A DNA stretch of 64,000 bases from positions 1 to 64,000 of IMG/VR virus record IMGVR_UViG_3300033141_002949. One strand, 5' to 3'. The notes under the pieces are model-generated. The model did no database searches, was not told where the DNA came from, and saw nothing but the letters and a program-made list of their open reading frames with translations. The translations under genes and the position numbers were made by a program. Source of the DNA: a virus. Numbering within the stretch: the first letter of the stretch is position 1; each line of letters opens with the position of its first letter. This document shows positions 32,965 to 42,058 of this stretch, in pieces.

Positions 32965-33917
32965 CGGGCACCCTCCACCTGTTGCAGAATCCACGGGTAG
33001 GTGCGGGCGATTCCCTCTTCCAAACTCACCTCCGAGCGCCAGCCGATGGATTCAATGCGCGCGTGTGAGAAGTTCCTGGATTGCACCCCCACCGGCCCAT
33101 CAACGTGCCGAACGCGGATACGTTTGCCCGCTACGCGAGCCACCACATCCACCAAGTCGTTCACCGAAACGTATTCCGAGCGGCCAATGTTGCAGGGACC
33201 CTCCAAGTCGGACTGCATGAGCGCACATATCCCCCGCACCAAGTCGTCCACGTAGGTGTATGACCGCACCGCCGTCCCGTCCCCCCAAACATCGATTTCC
33301 CCGCCATCCTCAACCTCGGCCACCTTACGACAAATCGCTGCGGGCGCTTTCTCCCGCCCCCCGCGCCACGTTCCGTAAGGTCCGTAGGTGTTCTCGAAAC
33401 GAGCAATGCGTACCTGGATGGGATAGTGTCGAGCGTAAGTCATCACGACGCGCTCCGAGTAGAGTTTCTCCCAACCATACTCGTTGGCTGGGTACGCTGG
33501 ATAGGCACCGTCCTCAGCCATCTCCGGCTCTCCAATATCCATATCTCGATAGACGCAGACACTGGAGGCAAAGAAGTATCGGCCCACTCCCAACTGCGAC
33601 GCCGCATGTATTGTGTTTAAGTTTATCAAAGCGTTGTGACGTACAATCTCGCACTCGGCCTTGCTGATAAACCCCATGCCGCCCATGTCGGCAGCCAGCG
33701 CGTAGACCTCATCAAAGGGACCGCCTCGGATGACCAACGCTCTGGCGACATCCCGTGGATCGCGCAGGTCCGCAATGACGAACTCGTCGGCGGCGGTCTT
33801 CCGAAAATCCGGCAGCTTGATGTCCACGCCACGCACCCAATAGCCGTGGGCCTTTAGAGCGCGCACCAGATGTCCGCCGATAAAGCCTCCAGCACCCGTC
33901 ACACAGGCTCTCTTCAT
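32955..33917 (-). CDS. NAD-dependent epimerase, GDP-mannose 3,5-epimerase-like
   Basis: 320 residues, extended short-chain dehydrogenase fold. GAGGFIG (8-14) binds NAD; SSVCVYRD and YGWEK give the Ser-Tyr-Lys catalytic set. The stretches AADMGGMGFI, ENTYGPYGTWRGGREKAP and VRSYTYVDDLVRGI are close to those of GDP-mannose 3,5-epimerases, which yield GDP-L-galactose/gulose. It would feed a nucleotide-sugar to the four downstream transferase genes. This is the first gene after the capsid gene. Confidence 0.85.
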   Translation of the reverse strand: MKRACVTGAGGFIGGHLVRALKAHGYWVRGVDIKLPDFRKTAADEFVIADLRDPRDVARALVIRGGPFDEVYALAADMGGMGFISKAECEIVRHNALINLNTIHAASQLGVGRYFFASSVCVYRDMDIGEPEMAEDGAYPAYPANEYGWEKLYSERVVMTYARHYPIQVRIARFENTYGPYGTWRGGREKAPAAICRKVAEVEDGGEIDVWGDGTAVRSYTYVDDLVRGICALMQSDLEGPCNIGRSEYVSVNDLVDVVARVAGKRIRVRHVDGPVGVQSRNFSHARIESIGWRSEVSLEEGIARTYPWILQQVEGARCV

Positions 33918-33938
33918 CGCACCTCACTGTTCTCTAAC

Positions 33939-33965
33939 GGGCGGGGGCATTGACCACCCCCGCCC
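33939..33965 (-). terminator. 9-bp GC hairpin downstream of the capsid gene
   Basis: GGGCGGGGG (33939-33947) and CCCCCGCCC (33957-33965) form a perfect stem with a 9-base loop. It lies 32 bases after the capsid stop on the coding strand. There is no T-run, so it may be a partial terminator that keeps capsid expression above that of the glycosylation genes. Confidence 0.6.
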
Positions 33966-33996
33966 TGTGTTTCAGCCGCGACTAGACGCTCTCTAC

Positions 33997-35439
33997 CTAG
34001 CTCCAAGGAGTGTAGAAGTCAGGGGGAGTATCATACTCCTCGACCCCACCCTTCTTGAAGTAGGGGCTGTCCTCGTCGTAGCTGCGTAGATGCTGCAACG
34101 GCGAATACTTGACGTGCTGGATCTTACCGGCCAACTGCGGGGTACGCAGAATGATGCGCGGTTCGATCTTGGCCTGAATCTTGAAGCACCAGTTTAGACT
34201 CTGAACGCTCCACAGATACCGACCACCATCGGAAGGCCAGAACTGCTGTTTGTTGTTCAGCACGGAGAGGTCCGACTGCGCTGTACGGTAGTCCAGGAAC
34301 TCCCAATAGCACACGGGGATGCCCGCAGCCCGGAGGGGTACCACGAAGATGTCTGACGCAAACTCGCCGGGTTCCAGATTTTGGTTGTTGGCGTTGTTGT
34401 GCTCGAAGATACCGTCGTCTGTTACCACGGGAACTTGCACACCGTTGATCCACAGGAAGGACCCCTGGCGCATAGCATCGCGCAACTCGACGTTGTTACG
34501 GTCGTTGATGACAATGCTTGTGCCGGTGGGCATGTTGACGCCCCCACGGTCAGTGAGGTACCTGACCGGCCACACCGCCGTGATCTCGAAGAACAGCTCG
34601 GGTCGCATGGCGATCACCCACTGCACAGGGGCCAGACCCATACGATTGGCATTGTGCTGTAGGTAGTACAGCATCATCGCCAGGTAGCGAACGATGTCCG
34701 GGTCCTCACCCGAAACATCGTTGTAGTTGAAGTCCTTCACGTCGGAGTCCAGTGCTGGGGCCACAGTGTTCGTGAAGGCATCCACGTGGCCGGTGGCAAT
34801 CAGAGTATCCAGACCCGGAAACTCCTTGTACCCACCGCCCACGTTGTTGTTCAACGGGGAGCCGTTCCACACTTGAGATACCAGAAGGTTCTGGAGCATC
34901 TTGCCCACCACGACCATCTGCGTCTGGATAACGCTCTGGATGAACGTGGCGGTGTCCTGCGCCTCGGAAGGCATCAGGGTATGACGGCCCCCGAACACGC
35001 TGCCGAGAACCCGAAGGTCCGTGGTCAGCCTTTTGTTCAGGATGCCGACAATCTCGTTGTACTCCATCTCCTTCGAGGAGCGCGTGTACCGCCCGAAGGG
35101 AGCAGTAGTGTGCGCGACCTCCATCACTCCAGACGGAGCGTCATCACAGGGACCCGCCGGCTCAGCGCCGCCGTCGGATTCGAACCCGGTGATGAAGGGA
35201 AAGACCGGACTCAACTCGCTGGTAGGGACCACGGGGAGCATAGCGTCGATACCGCGAGGGGACATCGAGGCGTTGATCACCGTGTCGTCTAGACCAAAGT
35301 TCGAGAAGAGTCCGCCAGGACCGAACATGAGCTGCGCGTCCGCCGTGCCGCTGATGGCTTTGGCGCTGGACTGCAACTTGGAGAGGGTGTCCAGCGACTT
35401 CTGAACACCTTTCAGGATTTCGACTACTTCCCTGTCCAT
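33997..35439 (-). CDS. Major capsid protein (HK97-fold)
   Basis: 480 residues, following the protease/scaffold gene. An N-terminal helical segment (VEILKGVQKSLDTLSKLQSS) is followed by the shell domain with E-loop-like and spine helix-like parts (LNKRLTTDLRVLGSVFGG; VIQTQMVVVGKMLQNLLVSQ) and long beta regions (WVIAMRPELFFEITAVWPVR). Assignment depends mainly on order and length. It shares one base with the protease gene. Confidence 0.8.
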   Translation of the reverse strand: MDREVVEILKGVQKSLDTLSKLQSSAKAISGTADAQLMFGPGGLFSNFGLDDTVINASMSPRGIDAMLPVVPTSELSPVFPFITGFESDGGAEPAGPCDDAPSGVMEVAHTTAPFGRYTRSSKEMEYNEIVGILNKRLTTDLRVLGSVFGGRHTLMPSEAQDTATFIQSVIQTQMVVVGKMLQNLLVSQVWNGSPLNNNVGGGYKEFPGLDTLIATGHVDAFTNTVAPALDSDVKDFNYNDVSGEDPDIVRYLAMMLYYLQHNANRMGLAPVQWVIAMRPELFFEITAVWPVRYLTDRGGVNMPTGTSIVINDRNNVELRDAMRQGSFLWINGVQVPVVTDDGIFEHNNANNQNLEPGEFASDIFVVPLRAAGIPVCYWEFLDYRTAQSDLSVLNNKQQFWPSDGGRYLWSVQSLNWCFKIQAKIEPRIILRTPQLAGKIQHVKYSPLQHLRSYDEDSPYFKKGGVEEYDTPPDFYTPWS

Positions 35440-37880
35440 TATGACTCACCTCCACTGAGAGTCTTGAGGAGACTCATGCTGAGACCCCTGACGGCCTTGG
35501 GCACCTCGTCGGGGTCCACATCCTCAACATCCTTATCGGTCACGTTGTCGTCGCTCTGAGATGGACGGGCGTCCTGAAGGTCGATCCCCAGCGGGACCTG
35601 CTTGTCGCGCAGCTCCTTCAGTTCCTTCTGCATCTCGTCGATCCTCTCTGTGAAGTCGGAGATCACCTCGCCGAGGGAGCGAAGCACCTCTGCCAAATCT
35701 TCATCTTTGTTGGCGGGTTCCGCATCCGCGTCGTCCGATTCGATCCCCGACTTCTCGTCGTCCTTGTAGACGGCGGCGTCGTCCACACACTTAGTGTTCA
35801 CGGCGTCCACCCGTGCCACGATGCGGTCGACGAGCTCATCGTCGCCGACGACCTCTCGCAGCAGTTTTTCCTTATTGGCATCCATCGAAACCTCTCCTTG
35901 TGTGTCTATGCTGGTAAAGGGATTGGAAGACCATTCTGTAGGGACTATGGATCGCTCTAGGATACGGATATGTTCCCATACACGCTTGACCTTTACGCCC
36001 TTTACCTCTACGTCCTTATGAACGTCCTCGTCCTTGTAGGTGAACCCTATCGAGACCTTGAACTTGCCTGGATGCTTCGCGGTGTACTCGCGCACCTTTG
36101 TGGCTACGTCGTCGCTGTGCCACAGACCCGATTCGATGAGCACCACACCGTCTGCAACGCGGAAATCGCAAACACCAAAGTCCAAATTTGGAACGTGCCA
36201 GAACCGCAGCGGCCCCAGGTCCCCCGTCTCCTCCGCCGCAGCCTGCAACGCTTTGCTGGATACGATCTCCCCGTCTCTATCCAGAAAGCCCGTCGACGAG
36301 ATGCTGACCCAACGGTACCTCCCATCCGTCTGCTTGACTGTAAAGAAGTCGACCTCCTTCTTACGCCGCTTGGTCAGCGCGCTCCAGGCGTTTTTGAGAG
36401 TCGTCCACAGGGGATTGGCTGGGAGTTCCTTCTCTTCGGTGTCGTCAGGCACAGGGGACCACTCCTGCACAGGGGAGATATCCACCGCGCCATCCTCGTC
36501 GATTTGATAGGGAACCTTGCAGCGCTGACGCTCGCTGCCATTAAATATATCTACAACCAAGTGTTTTGCCAACAGGTCGACGATAACTGGTGCGTCGGCC
36601 TCATCGCCCGCTGCGTCCTCGTAGACACGCAAGAAGGCGTCCTGCACCTTGGTCACAGGACTGTCGTCGTCCTTGGTCTCCTCTTCGAGTATCCGACGCG
36701 CTCGGGCCTGTACGCGCCGGATAACGGCCTCGGGGAGGTTAGACTGTGGCGCACGCGCAAGCGCGTTGCGCAGGTGTGGAAGATCCACCTCGCCCTTCTC
36801 GTTTCGATACGGAAAGTAGCGCAGGCTTCGAGGGGTCGTCTTTCCCTCATCGTCCTTCTTGCCTCCCGGCGCGATGTACAGGAACGCGCTGTCGGGCAAG
36901 TTGTTGATGTAGGCCCGCGTCCATACTGCTTTCTCTTCAGTCTCAGTCACCGTGGTTACCTCCTCGCCCTTGTCCAGCGGAAAGGACATCTCCTCTGCCA
37001 GTAACTTCCGCGCTTCAAGGGCAACACGCCTCTCCATCGTCCAATAGCGCCGGTTTTCCGGCACCTTCTCACGCACAGAGGAAGGAAGGCAGCTCACCCC
37101 CTTGGGCGGTAGCCAGTTGTTCTTCACCGCCGTCCGCGACAGTACGTAGGGGCGTGTGTCCTCTGGGCGCTCCATCAGCCAGTAATTACCCGCGTGCCCT
37201 TCAAGCACCGCCTTGTTGTCCACCGGCTGTCCTTCCACGCCCTCGACGTACTCGTCTGTGGGCCAACCATCTTCTCGTCGGGCACGGTGCCGCCCTAGAC
37301 GGCGAAACACAATGCGGCCCTTCCAGCGTTCTCCATCTACGAAAAACTCGGAGAGCTGTGGAAGTTGAGCGCCCCAATCTACCCTCCCCTCGTCAATCTT
37401 GACTATGCTGCCATAATCTTTCACTCCTGGCACAAGGGGGTCGTCTGGGTCGGCCACGCGCAGTTTACCATCCACTTCCAACCATGCGGTAGGCATCTTG
37501 GTCGTCTTGGGCCGCGCGTAGATCTGCGCCCTGCGAACTGCACCCCCCTCCACCTCGCGCCGACGAATATCTCCAGCATCGAAGTCCACACGCCACAGGC
37601 TCTCGTCCTTCAGAGCCTCCTGGATGGACTTGCCCTCAGGTAGCGGTCCCTTGTGCTGGATCTGTACGCTCCAACCCTCTACAAAGTTCTCGTCACCGTT
37701 GACGTACTCGAACCGCCAGTCCCCGTGCGCATAAGGACCTACCGCGTGTACCTGGAAGGCGTAGTGCATCTCGGCGCTCTCGTCGGGGTAGCGCCCAGTG
37801 GCCTTGGCCGCGTCCTCGGAAAGCGGGAACGCTTCCAAGTGCTCGCGCTCGGATGTTGTATCCCATTCGCCGTCGTACAT
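35439..37880 (-). CDS. Prohead protease with scaffold region and extra N-terminal domains
   Basis: 813 residues. About 35-250 resembles the LigD phosphoesterase-like fold (FQVHAVGPYAHGDWRFEYVN, WSVQIQHKGPLPEGKS). A DUF6582-like stretch follows (LPHLRNALARAPQSNLPEAV). The protease lies at about 510-665: VSISSTGFLDRDGEIVSS, LRFWHVPN (His), FKVSIGFTYKD (Ser), LERSIVPTEWSSNPFTSI. An acidic coiled coil (LAEVLRSLGEVISDFTERID) forms a scaffold-like end. It would process the head during maturation. The N-terminal domain is unusual for the family, and a separate role for it is unproven. Confidence 0.75.
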   Translation of the reverse strand: MYDGEWDTTSEREHLEAFPLSEDAAKATGRYPDESAEMHYAFQVHAVGPYAHGDWRFEYVNGDENFVEGWSVQIQHKGPLPEGKSIQEALKDESLWRVDFDAGDIRRREVEGGAVRRAQIYARPKTTKMPTAWLEVDGKLRVADPDDPLVPGVKDYGSIVKIDEGRVDWGAQLPQLSEFFVDGERWKGRIVFRRLGRHRARREDGWPTDEYVEGVEGQPVDNKAVLEGHAGNYWLMERPEDTRPYVLSRTAVKNNWLPPKGVSCLPSSVREKVPENRRYWTMERRVALEARKLLAEEMSFPLDKGEEVTTVTETEEKAVWTRAYINNLPDSAFLYIAPGGKKDDEGKTTPRSLRYFPYRNEKGEVDLPHLRNALARAPQSNLPEAVIRRVQARARRILEEETKDDDSPVTKVQDAFLRVYEDAAGDEADAPVIVDLLAKHLVVDIFNGSERQRCKVPYQIDEDGAVDISPVQEWSPVPDDTEEKELPANPLWTTLKNAWSALTKRRKKEVDFFTVKQTDGRYRWVSISSTGFLDRDGEIVSSKALQAAAEETGDLGPLRFWHVPNLDFGVCDFRVADGVVLIESGLWHSDDVATKVREYTAKHPGKFKVSIGFTYKDEDVHKDVEVKGVKVKRVWEHIRILERSIVPTEWSSNPFTSIDTQGEVSMDANKEKLLREVVGDDELVDRIVARVDAVNTKCVDDAAVYKDDEKSGIESDDADAEPANKDEDLAEVLRSLGEVISDFTERIDEMQKELKELRDKQVPLGIDLQDARPSQSDDNVTDKDVEDVDPDEVPKAVRGLSMSLLKTLSGGES

Positions 37881-37891
37881 CAGAGTGCCAA

Positions 37892-38725
37892 CTACCCTTT
37901 CTTCAGACCGCGATCCGACGACTTGACGATCCTCGTGGACAGGTCCTGGATTACGTCGGCAATCTCCTCGCTCATCTCTCGTTCGATCTCCGCCTTAACG
38001 ATGTCCGTAAAGTGTCTGGGCATTACATACCACTTTTGCGGGTCGTCGCCCCACTTGTTTGGACCCTGCCCACTTCGGGACTTGTACGGCGGGCGGAAGC
38101 GGTAGACGCGCCTCAGTCCGGGCTTGTAGCCTCTCCCGCGACCTCCGTAGCCCTGCGATCCGCCGTATGTACGACCTGACCTCAATTCACCTGGTGTAGT
38201 ACGCGCCTGCCAGGGCACAAGGAAGGCCAAAGGACGCACGTCGGGGATCGCCTTCTTCCGACGATATATTACCGTGGGTAGACCGCCTCTGATCTCAACG
38301 GTTTTCTCGTAGAGGCCCGATGATGGTCCCATTCCCGGCGATTCCAAATCCCCATAGCCAGGAACTTTATAAGAGAAGGCCGGCACGCCCCGGTCTATGA
38401 TCGCGTACAGCGGGCTGTCGGTCCCGAATATCACGTACAGGTCGGCAAGCGTTCTTGGTCCCTTCGCGCTGGCTTTATGCACCTTGAATCTCGGCTTGGG
38501 AGAGCGCCAAGTGCTCGTCGTCTTTCGATATAGCCTGTTCCCCCGTGCCCCCTTCTTTTTCAGCCAGTCGAACAGGTAGGGGCGCATCTTGTCTACCTGC
38601 CACTCAGCGAGCTGGATGGCTTTGACTTGAACCCCGAACTTGTCGACGTAGGAGGCCGTATAACGATTCGCAGCGCCGCGCACCTTCAAGGTGCCGGCCT
38701 GAATCATTACAGGCCATTCAGCCAT
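37892..38725 (-). CDS. Head morphogenesis-region protein, unknown
   Basis: 277 residues, strongly basic, with a Gly/Arg/Tyr-rich middle (TYGGSQGYGGRGRGYKPG) and a helical C-terminus (FTDIVKAEIEREMSEEIADV). It lies between portal and protease, where minor head proteins are usually coded. No family recognised. It overlaps the portal gene by 8 bases. Confidence 0.55.
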   Translation of the reverse strand: MAEWPVMIQAGTLKVRGAANRYTASYVDKFGVQVKAIQLAEWQVDKMRPYLFDWLKKKGARGNRLYRKTTSTWRSPKPRFKVHKASAKGPRTLADLYVIFGTDSPLYAIIDRGVPAFSYKVPGYGDLESPGMGPSSGLYEKTVEIRGGLPTVIYRRKKAIPDVRPLAFLVPWQARTTPGELRSGRTYGGSQGYGGRGRGYKPGLRRVYRFRPPYKSRSGQGPNKWGDDPQKWYVMPRHFTDIVKAEIEREMSEEIADVIQDLSTRIVKSSDRGLKKG

Positions 38726-40064
38726 CTCGAATCCCCGCCTTGCGCGCCAGGCGCTCGACCTTCTCCCAACTGTCTTGTAGATCGCTCATAGAGCGCACCA
38801 AGAGGTCTATCTCCTCCTCGGACTCCTCCATCTCCTGTAAGAAACTCTCCGGGGCGTCGCCCTCATCGACGGCCAATTGCAGCGCCTGCGCCGGAGTAAG
38901 TTCCTGGGCGTTCAACCGCAGGGCGCGCTCACGGGCGCGGAGGAGCCGCAGCTGGATGCGCTCCTGCTCGGCCACAGGGTCTGTGGAGGCGAACTGGAAC
39001 TCCGTCGTCGGTGGAAGGACGAAAAAGTTCAGCATGTACTCCAACTGTTGAATGAGCACCCCCGGCCCCTTGCCCCTGGCGCGCGCAGCCATCTCCGTGG
39101 CCTGTGTCGCGGCCCCAAAGCCACCGCCGGGCATGGGCGCGAACTCGGTGTAATCCGTACCGAACCCCATCGCCAGGGTGGTGATGTACCACTTGAGCGT
39201 CGTATCCTCGTCGTAGCCGTCGGGGAGTCCCGCCAGCTCGATGAGTTCTGCGGCGACGGCCTGCCCCGGGTCCTGCGAGGCCAGGATGATGGGTGATGTG
39301 TAGACGGTCTGGCCCTCCTCGATTTGCTCCCGCTTGGCAGATTCGAGAGCCTCCTTCACGCGCCCCTCGCGGACGCCCTGCAATACGAGGATGCCCGGCA
39401 CGCGCTTGCCGGACAATTTCTGTCGTTTGTAGATACCTATATCCCTAAGAGTTTGGGCGGCACGGAGGATTCTCGAAATGGCCGAATATCCGTAGCCACG
39501 CTTGTCCTCACGGGGGCTGGGCATGTCCGTGAGCGGGAAGACCTCGTACCACTTTAGTTCGTGCTTGCGGTTTCGACGGTCGGTGTAAATGACGGGCGTC
39601 TCCAAATCCCCTGTGCGTTGGCAGCGCTGCGAATCGAGATGCGCCAGACCGACTATCGGCGTGCGGGGTGTAGCGTTCCGTGGTCGAATGAACTCCACGA
39701 AGCCCCCGTTGTCCTGCGTGAGGTTGTCTTGCGTGACCTTCATCACGAAAGACATCCAGCCAGCGCCCAGGTCGGCCATCATCAAGACGCGCCGCCAGTG
39801 GGTGACGCTCTTTCGGGGACCTCTCAGTTTGAAGTCCAGCGCCGCGACCTTGGCGCACATAGAGTACACCGCACCCGCCAAGATGGGTTCCGTGCGCCAC
39901 AGTTTATCGAGTTCCCGGTCGCGCGCGCGGGAGGGCCAGGCGGGGATGTTATCGCCCACCGAGGCCAGGAAGAACACCAGGGGCGACTCGGAGGCCAGGG
40001 CCTCCGAGGTGCGGTCCTGAACGCTCAACCTGTGCAGTTCCTTGGGGTCCTCTACTGGTGTCAT
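38718..40064 (-). CDS. Portal protein
   Basis: 448 residues from ATG 40064, which overlaps the terminase stop (ATGA). Portal-like features: a helical N-terminus, the wing segment (DNGGFVEFIRPRN), YGYSAISRILRAAQTLRDIG stem helix region, the crown-side helices (PVAEQERIQLRLLRARERAL), and a long charged C-terminus. Position directly after the large terminase supports the call. It forms the dodecameric DNA gate. Confidence 0.82.
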   Translation of the reverse strand: MTPVEDPKELHRLSVQDRTSEALASESPLVFFLASVGDNIPAWPSRARDRELDKLWRTEPILAGAVYSMCAKVAALDFKLRGPRKSVTHWRRVLMMADLGAGWMSFVMKVTQDNLTQDNGGFVEFIRPRNATPRTPIVGLAHLDSQRCQRTGDLETPVIYTDRRNRKHELKWYEVFPLTDMPSPREDKRGYGYSAISRILRAAQTLRDIGIYKRQKLSGKRVPGILVLQGVREGRVKEALESAKREQIEEGQTVYTSPIILASQDPGQAVAAELIELAGLPDGYDEDTTLKWYITTLAMGFGTDYTEFAPMPGGGFGAATQATEMAARARGKGPGVLIQQLEYMLNFFVLPPTTEFQFASTDPVAEQERIQLRLLRARERALRLNAQELTPAQALQLAVDEGDAPESFLQEMEESEEEIDLLVRSMSDLQDSWEKVERLARKAGIRDG

Positions 40065-41440
40065 GAATACCACCGTTGCAGGTAGTCTGTCAGCATAGGA
40101 TCGCGTTGCGCCCACTCAGGTATTTGTGTTTGCTTTTGCTTTTGAGGCGTCGGCTGCTCCTCGGTCTGTTTGAATTCCCCCAAATCCTTCAGGTGCAGGC
40201 CGTAGCGCATGGCGTCGGCGGCGTTGTCGGATTCCTTGCGTGGGCGCTTGGTGTTTTCATCTATAACATACGCCTTTATTTCCTGTATGGCAAACTCGCA
40301 CCTCGGGTGGAAGCGGACGTGCGCCACGCCGTCCCCGTCGCGTATCCAGCTGGCGGTGTGCTTGATGCCCTCCTCCACGTTATGTGAAGCAGCCACGGTG
40401 TCTATGCCCGCGTCCCACAGGCGGCGGCGGAACTCTGCCGCCGAGGAGTCCACGTAGGCCACGGAGGGGGTGATGTCCGGCGCGTGGGTGGTGAGCTGTT
40501 GCAAGGCGTTGACTATGGAGACCTCCGCGACCTCGTACTCCGCTACGTACTCGTCAAAAACGTTTACAAAAGGTGGGACTTCCTGGGCGAACAGGATCAC
40601 CCGTGGGTGGCCACGGGTGTAGCCGTCGTCCACCCACCACTCCACAGGGAGACCGGGGATGTACTCCGCGTCCTCGGTGACGTTGCTGTTTGGGTCGTCC
40701 GGGTCAGTGATGAAGTCCTCCCAGACCGCGCCCTCCATCGTAATGAACTCCCCGTGCAGCTCCTGTTGCGCGTAGCGCCCCGAGTACATGCCCTTCAGCA
40801 TGAGGTAGTGCAGATCGTCCAGGTTCTCGCGGTTGTCGTCCGTGGAGCCGTGGAAGCGCTCCACGATGGGGCCTTCGTAGCCCGATTCTCGTAAGATCTT
40901 CAGGGTTCTATCATCGAAGATGCCCTTCACGAACACGTCGTACAGCCAGTGGTTTATGCCTGCGGGAGTGGTAGTGATCCACAGCTGGGGCTGGGGACCG
41001 ATGCGGATACGGGCGGCCAGCACGTCGAAGGCCCGGCGGGTTCGCTTGCGGGCCAGCTCGTCGCCCCAGGCCCAGTTGATGTTCAAACCCGCCCAGGAGG
41101 ACTCGTCCTCGATGCCTCCGTAATAGACGGTGACGACCTTGCGGTTGACTTCAAAAGTAAGGACTTTTTTCTGGGTATAGGGATGGTCCAGATGGGCGTT
41201 CGTGCAGTAGGACCACGGACACCACTTGGCGAACTCCGGCCAGGTGGACTTGGCCAGTTGTGGAAAGTCCGGGGCGACGATGGCCCCGTCTTGTCCACGG
41301 GCGATCTTGGTAACGGCCTTCACCGCGCCAGCAGCCGTCTTTCCGCTCCCTGTGCCGCCTATGAAGGCCGCGTACCGGGCACGGGAGAGGAGGAAGTCCC
41401 GCTGTTGCGCACTATTTGGTATGAAGGTCAGCTTCGCCAT
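40061..41440 (-). CDS. Terminase large subunit
   Basis: 459 residues. GGTGSGKT (28-35) is the Walker A of the packaging ATPase, INWAWGDE the Walker B and coupling acid, and WITTTPAG the motif III. The C-terminal half is the RNase H-like nuclease (VDDGYTRGHPRVILFAQ; VAYVDSSAAEF; SDNAADAMRYG with the closing Asp). It cuts and translocates DNA into the prohead with the small subunit coded upstream. Confidence 0.92.
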   Translation of the reverse strand: MAKLTFIPNSAQQRDFLLSRARYAAFIGGTGSGKTAAGAVKAVTKIARGQDGAIVAPDFPQLAKSTWPEFAKWCPWSYCTNAHLDHPYTQKKVLTFEVNRKVVTVYYGGIEDESSWAGLNINWAWGDELARKRTRRAFDVLAARIRIGPQPQLWITTTPAGINHWLYDVFVKGIFDDRTLKILRESGYEGPIVERFHGSTDDNRENLDDLHYLMLKGMYSGRYAQQELHGEFITMEGAVWEDFITDPDDPNSNVTEDAEYIPGLPVEWWVDDGYTRGHPRVILFAQEVPPFVNVFDEYVAEYEVAEVSIVNALQQLTTHAPDITPSVAYVDSSAAEFRRRLWDAGIDTVAASHNVEEGIKHTASWIRDGDGVAHVRFHPRCEFAIQEIKAYVIDENTKRPRKESDNAADAMRYGLHLKDLGEFKQTEEQPTPQKQKQTQIPEWAQRDPMLTDYLQRWYS

Positions 41441-41942
41441 CGTCGTCTACGATCTCGGTGAGGATTTCGATCAGCTCAAGTTGGTCGGATTGGTCGGATT
41501 GGTCGGATTGAGCGGGTAGAGCGGGCTGGCTGGGTTGAGCGGGTAGGGCGGGTTGGCTGGATTGAGCGGGCTGGGCGGGGAGGGCGGGCGTGATGTAAAC
41601 GACTAGCTGATCCGTGTCCAGGCGGTGACCCACATCAATGTCCAGGCGGTCGGAGTAGACGCCCAGGGCTTGTAGGGCGAGCTTGATGGCCGAGACTTGG
41701 CCGGTTTCGGCTTTCCTGGCCAGGGCGCGCATGATCTGGGGCAGGCGTTTGCCGATCTCGGCGCGCGCGCGGATGAACGCACCATCCCAGAAGCCGGGAA
41801 GGTGCTCCCAGGCGTACAGTTGGGCCTTCGTCACCCCGAACTTGGCGCAGAACTCGTCGTGAGTCTTGAGTTTTGGCGGACGGTCGTCTGGGTGCGTGGC
41901 CAACCAGAACTGGTATTTCTGCTGGACGACTGTTAGGGCCAT
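41412..41942 (-). CDS. Terminase small subunit-like protein
   Basis: 176 residues. An N-terminal HTH (THDEFCAKFGVTKAQLYAWE), a central oligomerisation-type helix (GKRLPQIMRALARKAETGQV) and a low-complexity Pro/Ala/Gln/Ser/Asp C-terminus encoded by short tandem repeats. It should recognise DNA for packaging. ATG 41942 has no ribosome site; the promoter at 41949-41977 places transcription start on or next to this ATG, implying a leaderless message. A GTG at 41960 would lie inside the -10 region and is rejected. Confidence 0.75.
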   Translation of the reverse strand: MALTVVQQKYQFWLATHPDDRPPKLKTHDEFCAKFGVTKAQLYAWEHLPGFWDGAFIRARAEIGKRLPQIMRALARKAETGQVSAIKLALQALGVYSDRLDIDVGHRLDTDQLVVYITPALPAQPAQSSQPALPAQPSQPALPAQSDQSDQSDQLELIEILTEIVDDDGEADLHTK

Positions 41943-41948
41943 GAGGCT

Positions 41949-41977
41949 AGAATAGCACACATGGTGGTTACTGTCAA
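41949..41977 (-). promoter_or_regulatory. Late operon promoter, TTGACA-N17-TATTCT
   Basis: On the - strand, TTGACA (41977-41972) and TATTCT (41954-41949) are separated by exactly 17 bases, with TGTGC just before the -10. The A of the terminase ATG is seven bases past the -10, the usual distance to a start site. It is the only strong two-box promoter I found at the head of the structural operon. Confidence 0.8.
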
Positions 41978-41986
41978 GTGCGGAAA

Positions 41987-42058
41987 TTTGTAGGGGTAAG
42001 TGTCTATAAAATTTTGTAGGGGTAAGTGTCTATAAAATTTTGTAGGGGTAAGTATCTA
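41987..42058. repeat. Three direct repeats, 26-bp period
   Basis: Units start at 41987, 42013 and 42039 and read TTTGTAGGGGTAAGTGTCTA followed by TAAAAT; the third is truncated and has one change. Unspaced repetition and a single short array rule out CRISPR. Placed just upstream of the late -35 box, they look like activator or repressor sites, or iterons. Confidence 0.85.

Noticed and set aside
41987-42058. CRISPR array
   Set aside because: Repeats are contiguous with no spacers and only three units; no cas genes lie nearby.
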